Positions 47,390 through 58,816 of a stretch of 64,000 nucleotides of DNA are shown here, piece after piece; position 1 is the stretch's first letter; every line of letters starts with the position of its first letter. Made by a program: the position numbers and the translations under genes. This DNA is from Peromyscus leucopus (taxonomy: Eukaryota; Chordata; Mammalia; Rodentia; Cricetidae), in contig NC_051070.1 of the NCBI RefSeq assembly GCF_004664715.2, positions 44,588,456-44,652,455 on the forward strand, read 5' to 3'. The notes under the pieces are model-generated. The model was not told where the DNA came from and made no database searches. It saw only the letters and a list, made by a program, of their open reading frames with translations.

Positions 47390-47690
47390 TGGTAACACTT
47401 TTAATGTGCTCATTAACTAATTACCACTAATTTACAGTGGGTGTGTCTGCAACAACCGACATAAATAATTTCTGATACACCATGATCCTCAGCATTACAA
47501 TTAATGCAGAAAATACTGTTTCTCACGTACAGTGTAATACCCGGACACAACGCCATCTGAGAGTATGTACTTTGTAAATGCTGTGTTGCCCGAGGGTGCC
47601 TGGTTTCCAGTGACCTATCCATGAGTGAACGAAGCAGATTGTGATCATTATGGTTCATTTCGCCAACACCTTTCTTATGCTTTTTGTTGT
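47390..47690. promoter_or_regulatory. Candidate conserved non-coding element
   Basis: This repeat-free block has clustered TAAT cores (cattaactaattaccactaa near 47410, caattaatgc near 47498) and keeps several CpGs. It is a sequence-based suspicion only. Confidence 0.25.
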
Positions 47691-47797
47691 TCATCTTCAG
47701 AGAGCACGCATATACCTGTGGGGTTGAGATAGTGCTGCTTACAGCTGAGTTATGATCACTGTGTATATGTTTGCCTATGTACAGGTGACTGTGTGCA

Positions 47798-47821
47798 CGT
47801 GTGTGTGCGTGTGTGCGTGTG

Positions 47822-47859
<38 letters not shown>

Positions 47860-48125
47860 ACACTAGAGGACATCGTTGCTTGGCTGTCGTTCCTCAGGTC
47901 CCACTCACCAGGTTATTTTTTGAGATAGTGTCTCTCATTAGCCTGGAACTCATCAAGTGGACTGGGCTGCCTGGCCAGAAGGTCCCAGGAATTTGCCTGT
48001 TTCCACCTGACCAGACCTGGATAAGCACACAGCACCGTGTCTGGCTTTCAGTTCTGAAGACTCACGCTCAGGTCCCTGTGCTTGCAAGGCCAGCATCTTG
48101 CCCACTGAGCCAACTCTCCAGCCCC
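47798..48125 (-). mobile_element. B4 SINE with (GT)n tail
   Basis: A (GT)n run (47798-47858) leads into ttttgagatagtgtctctc...gcccactgagccaactctcc. Confidence 0.8.
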
Positions 48126-48129
48126 CTCT

Positions 48130-49278
48130 CGTCATCATTTTTAAATAAGAAAAAATGAGTAGTGTGGACTACCAGCCCAACCTTCCAGAATGGGCAGCAC
48201 AGTCTTTCCCGTTCTTTTGTGCTAGGTGCTAGGAAGGCGGGAAGAATTCAGTTCAAATCTCGTCCACGGCCCTGGTGACTTAGAAAACCCTTGAGCCTTA
48301 TGGTCCTGCAAGGAAAACAGATTGTTACTGTTTGAGTTATGCCAACATATTATACAATAGGAATATATTCCTGGCCTGTTCCAATGATCCCATAAATAGC
48401 TACTTATAATATCTGGACGTATAAAATTCTAAACATCCACACTAGAACTACCTAAACTTGAAGCTGTGTTCCAGGCCATTAATTCTGCCTCCAAAGTAGC
48501 TAATAAATGCCTTTCACTTCTAGCACACACTCAGATCTTAATGGAATGATCCAGGCACAGCAGCCCGCCTGCATCCTAACATGTCTTCTCTTGCCTTTCC
48601 CACACTTGAGAGACTATGAGGGAGTATTTATTGGCAGTGAGAGAGAACACTGAGATCCATGTTTGTTTGTTTGTTTGTTTCATGGAAATAGACGGTAGAA
48701 TTTATGTTCTACATTAAGGCAATTAGAAAAAATAACTTCAGTTGTATATGGGAGTCAGATTAACATGGAAAGTGACATTGCCAAGAAACCACGATTCCTT
48801 AATCAAGAATTCGGGGTAAATTCGGTTTTGTCCCGCTGAAAATCACAGTGAAGACCTCACCAGTGCTAAACCCACCGGGTCACTGAGCTCCATCCCTGGC
48901 TCCAAGGAGACTGTGTGAGGAGGGAGCCACGCTGACTTTGTCTTAGGAAAAACCGCTGACACTCATGAATTCTGGCAGTGGGATTGAGAGCTACTGTCCG
49001 TCAACACCCCCTTCCCATTACAGTCGGTGCTCAGAGGCCTTAACTTGTGGGCCTCTGCGCACACTTACTGCCTGGACAAGGAAGATGACATTATTTGAGA
49101 AATATGGGTTTGGTCTTAGAGAAGGAGGTAGGAGGCCAGACACTTGGCCTGGTGGCTGTTTGAGTTCAGGGCCAAACGTTGCTTAGGATGTTAGCGCGTG
49201 TAGGGAGACTAGGACTCTCAAGTCCCTCACCCTAGCCTTTAAAGAGTCGAGGTTGGGGTTGGGAAACATATCAGTGCT
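48130..49278. other. Non-repetitive intron sequence
   Basis: Apart from a short (GTTT)n at 48661-48681, nothing is recognised. Confidence 0.6.
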
Positions 49279-49674
49279 TGTTCAGTTTGCTTTCTGTTGA
49301 TGTGATAAACACATGACCAAAAGCCACTTGGGGGAAGAAAGGGATTCTTCGGCTTACACTTCTGGGTTACAGTTGACCACTGAGGGGAGTCCTGGCAGGG
49401 ACGGCAGCAGGAGCAGAGGGCGAGACCACAGAGCAGCGCTGCTTTCTGGCTTTACTGCAAGGCTCATGGTCAGCAGCCTTTCTTATACAGCCTAGGCCCA
49501 GCCGCCTAGGGACATTAAAAACTCACAGTAGGCTGGACCCTCTGTGCCAACTAACTGTCAAGAAAATGCCCCACAGACCTGCATGATCATCGGCCAGTCT
49601 GATGGAGGCAGTTCTTTACTCAAGGGTCCCTCTTGCTCAGTGTATCACGTTAGCATCCAAGATTAGCCATCACA
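49279..49674 (+). mobile_element. ORR1-type MaLR LTR
   Basis: It runs from tgttcagtttgctttctg to ttagccatcaca. It includes aaagccacttgggggaagaaag and ctgtcaagaaaatgccccac. Flanks gtgct and gtcct may be a 5-bp duplication with one change. Confidence 0.85.
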
Positions 49675-49824
49675 GTCCTTTCAAAATGACCAGCGTTTAG
49701 GATGATTCTGCCCCGGATGCCACTTACCCCTGCCTACCCCCTCTTGTTGCCTGTTTTATTTCATTGCCTCCTCCGTGCTCCTTGCCTGTTTTATCTGAAG
49801 CGGAAAGGCAAATCTCACTCATTC

Positions 49825-49966
49825 CACTTCACCCCACACTCTCCGGGAAACATCCCTCAGTTACCACAGGGAGGCTCTCGCTCTTCTCCTCCCCAACTTT
49901 CACCCCAAATATTGCTGGAGCAGCAGAACACTTCACCCCCACACTCTTTGGGAACCATCCCTCCAG
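49825..49966. repeat. Short direct repeat pair
   Basis: cacttcaccccacactct...gggaaacatccctc (49825-49860) recurs as cacttcacccccacactct...gggaaccatccctc (49930-49966). Confidence 0.8.
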
Positions 49967-50765
49967 CTGTGAAGGGGAAAGGCTGAGCTGAATACAGCTG
50001 TGCAGTTCACCGTCGTATGGTGAAGGAATATTAAATCACTTCATTTTCCTTGCTAGAACAGTATACCATTGCTATTTTTATGTTTACATAAGAAACAACA
50101 AATTGTGGACAGATCATTTAGTGGTTTTTTTTTTTTTTTTGGCAGTATGTTGTACAGAATTAATTCATACTTAATTGGAGATAAGGGAGGAGTCAGTGCC
50201 TTTCTGCCAAGGACAGGAGTCAGGTATTCCTACAAGAAAGAAGAGAGGCACACTCCTGGCAAGGATGGACTCTGTCACTCAGCAGCTTCTTAGAATAACT
50301 GTGTTCTGTACTTCTAAAGTTCCCACCAGAAGTTACTCTTCAATACTTGACTCCTGTCCTCACCGACCCCTGCCACAAGTGAGTCATGTGTTTGATTCTG
50401 CTGTAGAATTCTCCCACATCAGTGTCATTGTGTATTGGTAATTACTCGATTTCCAGTTCAGTTGTTGAAACCAATATTACCTCCCAAGGTACACAGCTTC
50501 TCCATGCCAGAAAACTTGGCAGGCATGGATGGCACAGACTTCCTTGTGTTCATAACAAGCCCACCCTTTTATTCTCAGCACCTCTGGGGGCTGTTTTGAC
50601 TTTTGAGATTACAAATCTCCATAACAGGACCCCCCCCTTCACAGCCCCCCACACACACCAGAGATCTCTAAGTTGTTTCTTATTCAGTTAATGTGATTGA
50701 CCAGTAAGAGTCTGTCAGAACAGAAGTGCAGATTGACTTTGAAAGGTCTTTAAGAGTGAAAGGTG

Positions 50766-50825
50766 TGTACGTGCTTGCGTGCGTGCGTGCGTGTGCATGT
50801 GCGTGCGCACATGCGTGCATGTGTT
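50766..50825. repeat. (GTGC)n alternating purine-pyrimidine tract
   Basis: About 60 bp of almost strictly alternating purine-pyrimidine, favourable for Z-DNA. Confidence 0.9.
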
Positions 50826-51174
50826 TGATGTACAAATATAAACATGGTTCTGTGCTGGTATTCCATAAGGAATGATCGAGAGTCCTGTTTGCATAGTATG
50901 TTGCCTACATAGTAAAATTTTTGAGTGAATTTCATCTGTAAATTAGTAATGAAGTATGCGTGCGCTTTACTTTAAAGTAAGTCAGCTTTAATTTTATCAG
51001 TGCTCTATAATGTCTTTATAAATTATTCCATTTCATCTTGGATATGGTGAAATTTGTGTTTGAGGACTTTTTTTTTCCCTCCTTAACCATTCGGTGTAAC
51101 TTCTGTAGTGTTCACATAGAAAAAAAATGAATGTGTGTACATTCCAACAATTTGATAAATGTGTCTTCTTTTTT

Positions 51175-51378
51175 AAAGTTTGTTTTTATGTTTATCAGTA
51201 TTTTACATGCATGTGTCTATGCACCACATGCATGCAGTGCTCAGAGCAGCCAGAAGAGGGTACCGGATCCTCTGGAGCTGGAGTAACAGGAGGTTGTGAG
51301 CCATCCTTTTGGTGCCAGAAATTGAACCCAGGCCCCCTGGATAAAAGTGCTTTTAATCGCTAAGCCATGTCTCCAGAA
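51175..51378 (-). mobile_element. B3-type SINE
   Basis: cagccagaagagggtaccggatc...attgaacccaggccccctgg...aagccatgtctccag. Confidence 0.88.
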
Positions 51379-53750
51379 TTGTAAGGCTTATTCTTATCCT
51401 GAAATTCTGTTCACTTAAATTTACTGTCAGCTGAAAATGCTCAGGGCACTTTCCTTGGTCAAAGTGCCCTGAATGAACTCGCGGTGACATTATGTCACAC
51501 TTCAGTTCCATTATGTGCTGTACCACTAATGTATTGTACTACTACTGTTATAATGCCATTTCTTCCATTAAAATGTAAGCAACCTTGGAAGAAAATGTAT
51601 TTTAAACCTCTATTATCTATTAATATCCCAGAAAAAAAATAGGTAAATAATTGTCATCTTAGAAAACAGATGGGCTTGAACAGTGAGGTAATCAATTGGG
51701 CGAAATACTGACCCCAGACACTAGACTACTTGGGAAGCTAAATTTAAGACTCAAATGCACATCCCCAAAGGGACCGGTATTATTAGAAGCTGATGAATTG
51801 GCCAGGTGAGAGATAGGGACCTTAGCTGTTTGTCTCTCTACCTTTAAATTCTGGTTCAATGTATGTAAAACAAGACTGTGGTACCAACTTTATACAGAAG
51901 AGTCAAACAAGACATTAGAGATCATAGTCTCGTGGTGTATTATGTGAGGTGTTGGACATGGAAGGCTCTGTTAGGCTGGTGACCCCAAAAGGAGTAATGT
52001 TGCAGGCAGATCAGAGTCCTGTGGTCTGGGATCAGAAGGATGCCAAAACAGAGACAGAGAAATGGGAAGGTTAAGAGAACCCTTTTTGACATCGTTGAGA
52101 CCAGGCACTGCCTTTACTGATAGGAAAGTTAGGCACTTAAATCACCTCTCATGGTTGATAACCTGGGTGAGTGACAGAATCTTTTGGGTGGCTGTGCCAG
52201 AGCACATCCAAAATTGCAGCTGAAATGATCCTCACCTCCTTCGAAGCTTTCTGATGGCGCTTCTGAGAGTCGTGTTGGGGCTCGGATGGGCTCGTTTTGG
52301 ATGAAGGTGCACACCTGTGCTTTTGCACGGCTGTGCTCTTGGGCAGCGAAGGTCCCCAGTGTACTCTGAAAAAATGGGGGCATCTCTGTTCCTAAAATAG
52401 TCACTTAAGATGCGTGATCACATTGCAGTTTGGCACATTTAAGTTGTCAAAGTGAATTATTTCACGCCATAAAAAAAGAATGAGAAAAAAGGCACCATGT
52501 ATAATTAAAGAGCTGGGTCTAGATTTCATAAGGAAGGATGGAAGTATATTAAGACGTCAGTCTACAGGGATAGCAAAGCCAGTGTTAAAAAGGCTCACCC
52601 TTGGATCTGATTAGTCTGTGGAGAAAGTCAAATTCTAATAAATATGATGATAAAGTTATTATAGCTCAATTACAACTCCTGCTGTCCCGCTCTCCAGGAA
52701 AGACTTCTCACTCTGTGTGAACTCGTATTGCAGCAAGGTGGATCCAGATTAAAACACAGCTTGTCCCAGAGTGGATGCAGTCAGGTAGAACGTTAGATCA
52801 GAAATAAGGGTTTCCTAACAGAAAAAGCTGTTGGACTTGGAAAATGACCAGAGAATGTCCTTTATGGCAGAGCCGGATATCTGAGTTAAAATAAGGAACT
52901 CTTTGTCTTCTATAGCTTAGGTATGATAGATAGTAACAATGGCGTGTTAGAATATTCTCTCGCTGTACAGGGACTCTGACCTCTTCATCTTTGCATGCTT
53001 TCTTCATTCACCACTGTTGCTTTAGGTAAGGTTGGGTGTGGTGCAGTAGAAGAATCCCCCCTGCCCCCCCCCGCCCCCCAACCTTAATTTGTTGGTTATT
53101 TTCTTTGTCCAAGGAGGTTGTCGCTGGGTCACTATCATAATTCTGATGATGTCAGTTTACTAGGCTTGGGGTTTTATTGCCAGAGACCTCCATTTTTGAT
53201 CAGAGCTCTCCTGACTTTCATTTTGGACCACAAATACAAGCAATAAGTATGAAACCTGTAGATGACAGTGCAGGTGTCGTCTCCGTCAGTGGTGAGAGAC
53301 AGACCGCCTTTAGTGAAGCCTAACCTGAATCGTCTCATCAATGGACCCCGGACCACCATTGAGCTACCCCTCTGTCCCTCGTTAGCTTTGGAAACACTGA
53401 GGCTCAGAAGCATCGTCTCCGCCCCAGAGACAAAAGAGGATGCTGGTGGGATTTAGGCTAGGTTACCCTGACGCCAGACAATTCCCTCTGATTCACTGCT
53501 CTTTAGAAACTCCTTTCAGTTTTGAGCTCAAAAATTGTTGTATAGAATGCAAATTACCTGTAGACTTTGGTTCTCAAACTTATCTCCACTTTGGAATCAC
53601 CTGGAGGGGTTTTTGTTTGTTAGTTTGTTTTTTAAAGGATTGGTACCCATGCCTTCGTTGGATGAGAGGGTAGTAGCTCTAATTGGGATTTGAAAAGCAA
53701 ACAGACCAGGTGATTGGGAGCTATAGAAGAGCTCGAGGGGTCCTACTTAG
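51379..53750. other. Long non-repetitive intron block
   Basis: About 2.4 kb without recognised SINE, LTR or L1. Only a C-rich run at 53057-53090 stands out. No exon with consensus borders and Dgkh-like sequence is seen. Confidence 0.6.
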
Positions 53751-53754
53751 GTCC

Positions 53755-55250
53755 ACCCTACCTTTTACTATTCTTTTTAAAACATACGCAATTTCATTCA
53801 TTTAAAAATTTCACGCAGTATATTTTGATCAAATTCACCCCCCCTTTTCTTCCCCCATTCCTCCCAGATACAGCTCCCACCTCTCCACACCCTCCCAACT
53901 TTTGTCTTTATCATTTCCTCCTCCTCTCCCTTCCACAGTCCAGTTTGTGCCACTCACTTCCTCCTTGGTGTCGAGCCATCCACTGCGACGAGGTTGGCCT
54001 ACTAGGGGTCACACGCTTGAGGAACACTGACTCTCTTCCCCAGCAGTTCCTTAGTCCGGCATGGGAACTCACGAGCCCTCCTGTACCATGCTATACTGTT
54101 CACTGTCTTGGTCTTGTGCAGGGAACCACAGCGGTTGTGAGCACACAGTTACATTGCATCTGAAGAACTGCTTTGCTCCGCACCTCTCCAAACCACTGTC
54201 TTTACAGACTTTCTATCCCCTCTTCCTCCATTTTCCCCCGGAGCCTCTGTGTGAAAGGGTCTGCGTGAGGTATTATGGGGTGGCGGTGGTGGAGTGATAT
54301 AGATTGTAGCTGAGCATCCCACAGATATTTATTCTCTGTACTTTGATCAGTTGTGGGTTTCTGCATTAACCACTGTCCGTTGCTACAAGGAAACTTTTGC
54401 GATGAGGTCTGAGGTCTGCACTAATGTATGGTTTTAGAGATGTGTCCTTAAAGCTCAGTTTGACATTGTACCTGCTTAGCAGAATAACAGTAGTGGGTTT
54501 ACCCAGGGATTATGAACTCCCCGGCCATGGATTCTTGGCTAAGGTCACAGTACCAGCAGGGATCTCCTCCTATAGAGTGAGCTTTGAAGTCCAATCAGAA
54601 AATGGTCGGTTACCTCTGTAACATTTGCGCCGCCTGTGGGTATACCTTGCCACACCAGCCATCATTTTAGTTCACAACGTTCACAGCTGGGTAAGATTGT
54701 TCGTGAACCTCCCACCCCTCTCCCAGGCTCCTGTCCCAGGCACCCTGCATAGTGCTTTCCTTCCAGTACTATGAAAGCTAGCCAGCAGAGGGGATGATTT
54801 CCAGTCAAAACCAACTTGATTTCTCCATGTCCCGAGACGAAAGTGTATGGTGCGTCTTCAGCAATAGGGCCTTGACATGAAGCTCTGATGGCCAGCCAAG
54901 AGCAACGGAAGTAACCTGTATTGTTTGTGTATGTGGTGGTGGTGGTGGTGGTGGTGGTGGTGGTGGTGGTGGTGGTGGTGGTGGTGGTGGGGTTCTTTGG
55001 AACACTGGTGACCAACACCTGGAGGCCAGGTATCCACTACTGACCCTGGACTTTTTATTTGACAACCTTTATTCCTCATGGAAGATAACTCCAGTTAAAC
55101 TGTTTAGGAATCATATAAAACAGTAGGTTTCTACATAGCTTTGCCAAACATCTTTAGTATTAGCTGTCCTTCTTCCTGGGCCCCTCATCCTTCCCTCTCC
55201 TCTCCTCCCTCTCCCTACCAAAGCCTTCCTGTACAATTTTATATTCTAAA
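53755..55250 (-). mobile_element. L1 (Lx-type) 3' end, about 1.5 kb
   Basis: It begins with the reverse of the L1 end (cgcagtatattttgatcaaattcacc). It continues through ctgcactaatgtatggtttt, cttagcagaataacagtag and tcttcagcaatagggccttg. The (GGT)n at 54934 lies inside it. It holds no intact coding region. Confidence 0.75.
54934..54990. repeat. (GGT)n trinucleotide repeat
   Basis: 19 GGT units. Reads as runs of Pro, His or Thr on the - strand, but is not in a gene. Confidence 0.98.
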
Positions 55251-55504
55251 CCTCCCATCTTTCTGTCAGTAAAAAAAAAAAAAATCAATTTTTTTTTTCA
55301 CTGAAGCGCTATATATTTGCTTTAAAAACTGTAGATAAATGAACAAAAAATTAAATTGGTCTGTAATGTCTTGATTGCATTTGGCTATATATCTGGGTTT
55401 TGTTTTTGTGTCTTTTTTTCTGTACACATTAGCATATTTACAGTCTAACTTTGGTGTCCCAGTTCCATCAGAATTTATATTACTGCTGTATCAGACTGAA
55501 TTAA

Positions 55505-55635
55505 TTTTTGGGAGGGGGTGTTTGAATCAGGGTCTCACTGTACATAGCCCAGCCTGGCAGAGGAACTTACTATCTTGTCCAGGAAGGCCTCAAACGTTTT
55601 TCTGCCTCAGCCGTCCCTATTTCTGGGTGAGAGAG
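55505..55635 (-). mobile_element. Old B1/PB1 fragment
   Basis: aatcagggtctcactgtacatagccc, then aggaaggcctcaaacg. Confidence 0.5.
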
Positions 55636-56610
55636 TCTCCTTACCCAGCCAGACTGGGAGATTCTTGAGCCTTGGAAGTGAGTAATAGTGTGGTTGGATT
55701 GATCGTTTGCCAGTGACTCTCACTGTTAACCGTTCTACTAATGGAAGTTTTTCTACTTTCCTAGGTACCATTTAGGAAAGCAATTTAGATGCCACTGCCT
55801 GGTACCCTAGCACTTTTCCAGACAAGTAAATCGGTGGTTTCCTCTGCCCCCTTACAGACTCCTGTGGCCAACCCGGTAGTGTTTTCTCTGGCTTTGGCAG
55901 AGTGTGCACATACTTAGTGAATGACAGGTGAACACATGTGTGTGCTCCAGAGTCTCGGGGGCTGTCATCGTTCAAGGACACTACTAGTTCACATGTGCGT
56001 GGAAATAGTGATAACTGGGGTAACAGGAAGAGCGAGTTACAGATCGGGGATAGGGAACACTTTAGGGTGGGTAAGCTTCAGATCCTAGGATGAGTAGCAC
56101 AGCCTCTGGTTCCAGAAACTTCCTGGACTTGCCCCAACAGATGTAGGAAGATAGCCCTCCCCCCAGCCCCCCAGTGTGTGAGAGGAGTTCTTGTTGCATC
56201 CCCCTTAGGATAGGGGCTGCCTATGATCATAATAGAGTCCGAGGCAGATAAACTGCCAGCTAAGAAGCAAATAATTTTCTGAACTTGCCCTTCCTACCTC
56301 TCCCATATAAAATTTGGTGAGAAGCAGGGCTGTAGTGATGGAGTTCAGCTGGAGAATAACCAGAGTCTGTGTTGTGTCAATCCTATGGCTGTGGGAGGAG
56401 ACCGAGTACATGGAAGCTTGGAGGGGAGAGGCAAGGCTTGCAGGCTGCAGGTTTGCTGGCCGAGCAGAGCCTGACTTAGCCTGGACAGCTGGGCTCTTGA
56501 GCTCTGTAGCTACAAAGCTAGCTGTCTCTGTTCCACAACATTTTATGAAGGACTGATATCTTTTCGTACTGACTTCTGAGAGTGTGGTTTTGCAATTAGT
56601 AGATTCTTAA

Positions 56611-56626
56611 TTGTGATTAATCACAA
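56611..56626. promoter_or_regulatory. Perfect 16-bp palindrome with homeodomain-type core
   Basis: ttgtgattaatcacaa equals its own reverse complement and holds two overlapping TAATC/GATTA cores. Confidence 0.35.
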
Positions 56627-57448
56627 GGCCTACCCATCAAAATATTTCTACTGCCTTTTTGCCTTTAAAAACTTACTTTGGGGTCTGAATTCTTGTGTAT
56701 GATGATCTTCACTTGCTCATGACTGCTCATCTTTTAGCAAGTCTTGCTTCAAAAGTGGAAATCGCAAATATATACTCTTCATTAGCATGTAAGGTGTGCC
56801 TGTGAGTGAGTTATGCCGTCTTGCTGGAATCACTTAGAATTGAAGTATCTGTCTAGTTCCAAAATCTCTAAGAAAATTTAGAAGCCAACGCCTGCCTCTT
56901 GTTCCCCTGCCTTTTAAATTTGTGATGGCTTTAAAAGCTTCTTTAGTTTTGATTGTCAGTCCCGAGCTTTGCCTAGAATTTCACAAAGAACAAAATCAAA
57001 GAAGGGGATGACAGGTGAAAGGAACCCTTCTATTTACCCCCTGTCGTATGGCTAAAGTCAAATAAATGATAGAGGCAATACTTATTCAGATAACATTAGT
57101 GAGCCAGCGGAACATGGAGGTTTCTGGACGCTGTGCCAGCCTCCAGAGCCAGGAGTATATTATGATTTAATGGTACCTCTCTGCCACATTTGATGAACTG
57201 CCCTAGAAAAACATTTTGAAGCAATAAAGCATCCATTTGGCTTCCAAGTAATGAGAGAGGCATTGCTCTTTGCATTAACTATTTATTCAGGAAGAGAAGT
57301 GACCAACTGCTAATAAGCTTTACCCAAAGAAGGTCGTTTAAAACAAGAAAATTCGAAAGTGAGGCTGTCTTCGATTTCATGTGCAATTAACAAAGACGCA
57401 GAGCCGCGCGGTTGGTGCCCCCCTGTGCCATGTGACGGTGGGCTGGCT

Positions 57449-57457
57449 CTATTTAAG
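57449..57457 (+). promoter_or_regulatory. TATA-like box of a candidate internal Dgkh promoter
   Basis: The sequence ctatttaag lies about 20-30 bp upstream of a possible start around 57472-57482 and upstream of a leader ending at a consensus splice donor (57535). The preceding 60 bp are locally CpG-rich (gccgcgcgg near 57403) and include a tgacg half-site. No repeat covers it. The promoter is inferred from sequence only. Confidence 0.45.
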
Positions 57458-57503
57458 TTCGAGTGCCTGTCAGAAGTAGTGAAAGCTGCTGGGCTTCTGG
57501 AAG

Positions 57504-57512
57504 ATGGTGTAG
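57504..57512 (+). promoter_or_regulatory. Minimal upstream ORF (ATG-GTG-TAG) in the candidate alternative leader
   Basis: A two-codon ORF with a good initiation context (A at -3, G at +4) ends four bases before the candidate start at 57517. If the leader is transcribed, this would be expected to lower initiation at 57517 and favour reinitiation, perhaps at 58736. Confidence 0.35.
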
Positions 57513-57516
57513 TCTA

Positions 57517-57534
57517 ATGAGGCGGCAGTGGCTG
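57517..57534 (+). CDS. Dgkh: Candidate alternative first coding exon of Dgkh (six codons)
   Basis: An ATG at 57517 opens M-R-R-Q-W-L and the sixth codon ends exactly at a strong donor (CTG|GTGAGT, GT at 57535). Joined to the acceptor at 58711/58712, which is phase 0, it reads [17 protein letters not shown] and continues in the Dgkh frame. The product would lose the first part of the PH domain and keep its last strands and helix and both C1 fingers. The ATG context is weak (C at -3). The predicted non-coding leader starts near 57472-57482. What is seen is the frame, donor and TATA-like box; use of the exon is inference. If this ATG is not used, translation could start at 58736. Confidence 0.45.
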
Positions 57535-57644
57535 GTGAGTGGCCCGGACGGGCTCCTTTCTCTGTTGCCTGTGCGGTAGACTTGCGTGCTTAGATCAGGG
57601 GTGGTTCAGTCCACCAGTTCCCTCTTAGGGAATGGGCCCCTTTC

Positions 57645-57757
57645 TGTCATTCATTACAAATTACTTTGAAGTGTATTTTAAAACCAGGTTTCAAGATGCA
57701 TTCCGTACAGTAAGAATGCTTGTTTATTTGTGGGAGTCATCTTTAGAAAGAGCTAAA
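57645..57757. repeat. Direct repeat, copy 1 (113 bp)
   Basis: This segment recurs at 58367-58480 with about five differences, 722 bp downstream and in the same orientation. It does not resemble a known interspersed repeat, so it looks like a local duplication. Confidence 0.85.
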
Positions 57758-58366
57758 TAGATGATTTTTCTTCCAAATCACTCATGATATCTGCTGTATA
57801 TATATATGGTAAGATACTTAGTTTATTAGTTGATCAAGAGTTTGGACTCAAGCAATTTTTATATTTGTTGTATAAATAGATCTCTAATTTACGATTTGAA
57901 AGTAACTTCTTGGGAGGAACGCAGCATTTTGCTATTGTCTGGCAGTCCAGAAATGGGCCCTTCTTTGCTGTGAGTGCTTAGGTTTCAGTGATCTCAAGGC
58001 AGCAGCCACGCTAGGCTATGTTGATAAGCAGAATTCAGTTGGAAGCTTAGTCTGAAGCACCTTTGGTGCTAAAATCGCTTGAGTTCCACTCCACTTTCTT
58101 TAAGGTTCTTAATACAATTAATTTGCTTTTTCTCAGTGTCGTGAAAAAAAGAAATGAAAATCACAAATATTTTCTTTGCCTCTTGAATTTTTATGCTGTC
58201 TCCCACTTCGCTCTGACTAAAAAGTAATGCAATAAATTTCTACACAGTGAGAGGAAAAAGCCTTCATAGGACTCTTTCACAGGTAGTGGAAATCGCATAG
58301 TCAGTCGGTTATGAAATTTAAGACTACATTTTCAATTTAAAACTCTTTTCCATTTTGAAAGCTCTG

Positions 58367-58480
58367 TGTCATTCATTGCAAATTACTTCGAAGTGTATTT
58401 TAAAAACCAGGTTTCAAGATGCATTCCGTATAGTAAGAATGCTTGTTTATTTGTGGGAGTAATCTTTAGAAAGAGCTAAA
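58367..58480. repeat. Direct repeat, copy 2 (114 bp)
   Basis: Near-identical to 57645-57757. It ends about 230 bp before the acceptor of the 58712 exon. Confidence 0.85.
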
Positions 58481-58711
58481 AGGCCTGGTTAGTAGCAACA
58501 GAGTCAGAGACGGGCCAAGAGTCCCGAGTACCATCCTTCCCTGGAACACACTCTGTCACACAGAACGAGACTCCTCGGTGTTACAGACACCTCCCCTTCA
58601 TCGAGGAAATAAAGACCCAGGAAGAGACGGAACTGCCTTGCAAGAGGCTGGGCTTTCCGAAATCCCTCTTGTTGGTTATTCATAATCACTAGACTGAATT
58701 GTTCCTTTCAG

Positions 58712-58816
58712 ATAATCACTCCATTCAGAAGGCTGATGCTATGTGCTGAGAACAGGAAGGAGATGGAAGATTGGATCAGCTCTCTGAAGTCAGTACAGAG
58801 CAGAGAACCCTATGAG
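58712..58816 (+). CDS. Dgkh: Dgkh coding exon: end of PH domain
   Basis: This 105-bp exon gives 35 codons, [14 protein letters not shown]... to ...SVQSREPYE, phase 0 at both ends. The acceptor is gttcctttcag and the donor gtaaag. It holds the last PH strands and the C-terminal PH helix, whose 'MEDWISSLK' contains the near-invariant PH tryptophan. An internal ATG at 58736 (MLCAENRK) is the first in-frame methionine of this exon and could serve as a start in transcripts lacking the upstream exons. The candidate alternative exon ending at 57534 would also splice here in frame. Confidence 0.96.

Larger units (their letters stand above)
55640..58711. other. Interspersed-repeat-free block around the candidate promoter
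   Basis: About 3 kb without SINE, LTR or L1, in a window where such elements otherwise recur every 1-2 kb. It includes a 16-bp perfect palindrome at 56611, the candidate promoter and exon at 57449-57534, and the 113-bp direct repeats. Confidence 0.6.
57535..58711 (+). other. Candidate alternative first intron, repeat-free
   Basis: This 1177-bp interval would be the intron after the candidate alternative exon. It has no recognisable interspersed repeat, but contains the two copies of a 113-bp direct repeat at 57645 and 58367. Confidence 0.4.

Noticed and set aside
54805..55079. Poly-Pro, poly-His and poly-Thr frames on the minus strand
   Set aside because: All three come from the (GGT)19 repeat inside an L1 3' end.
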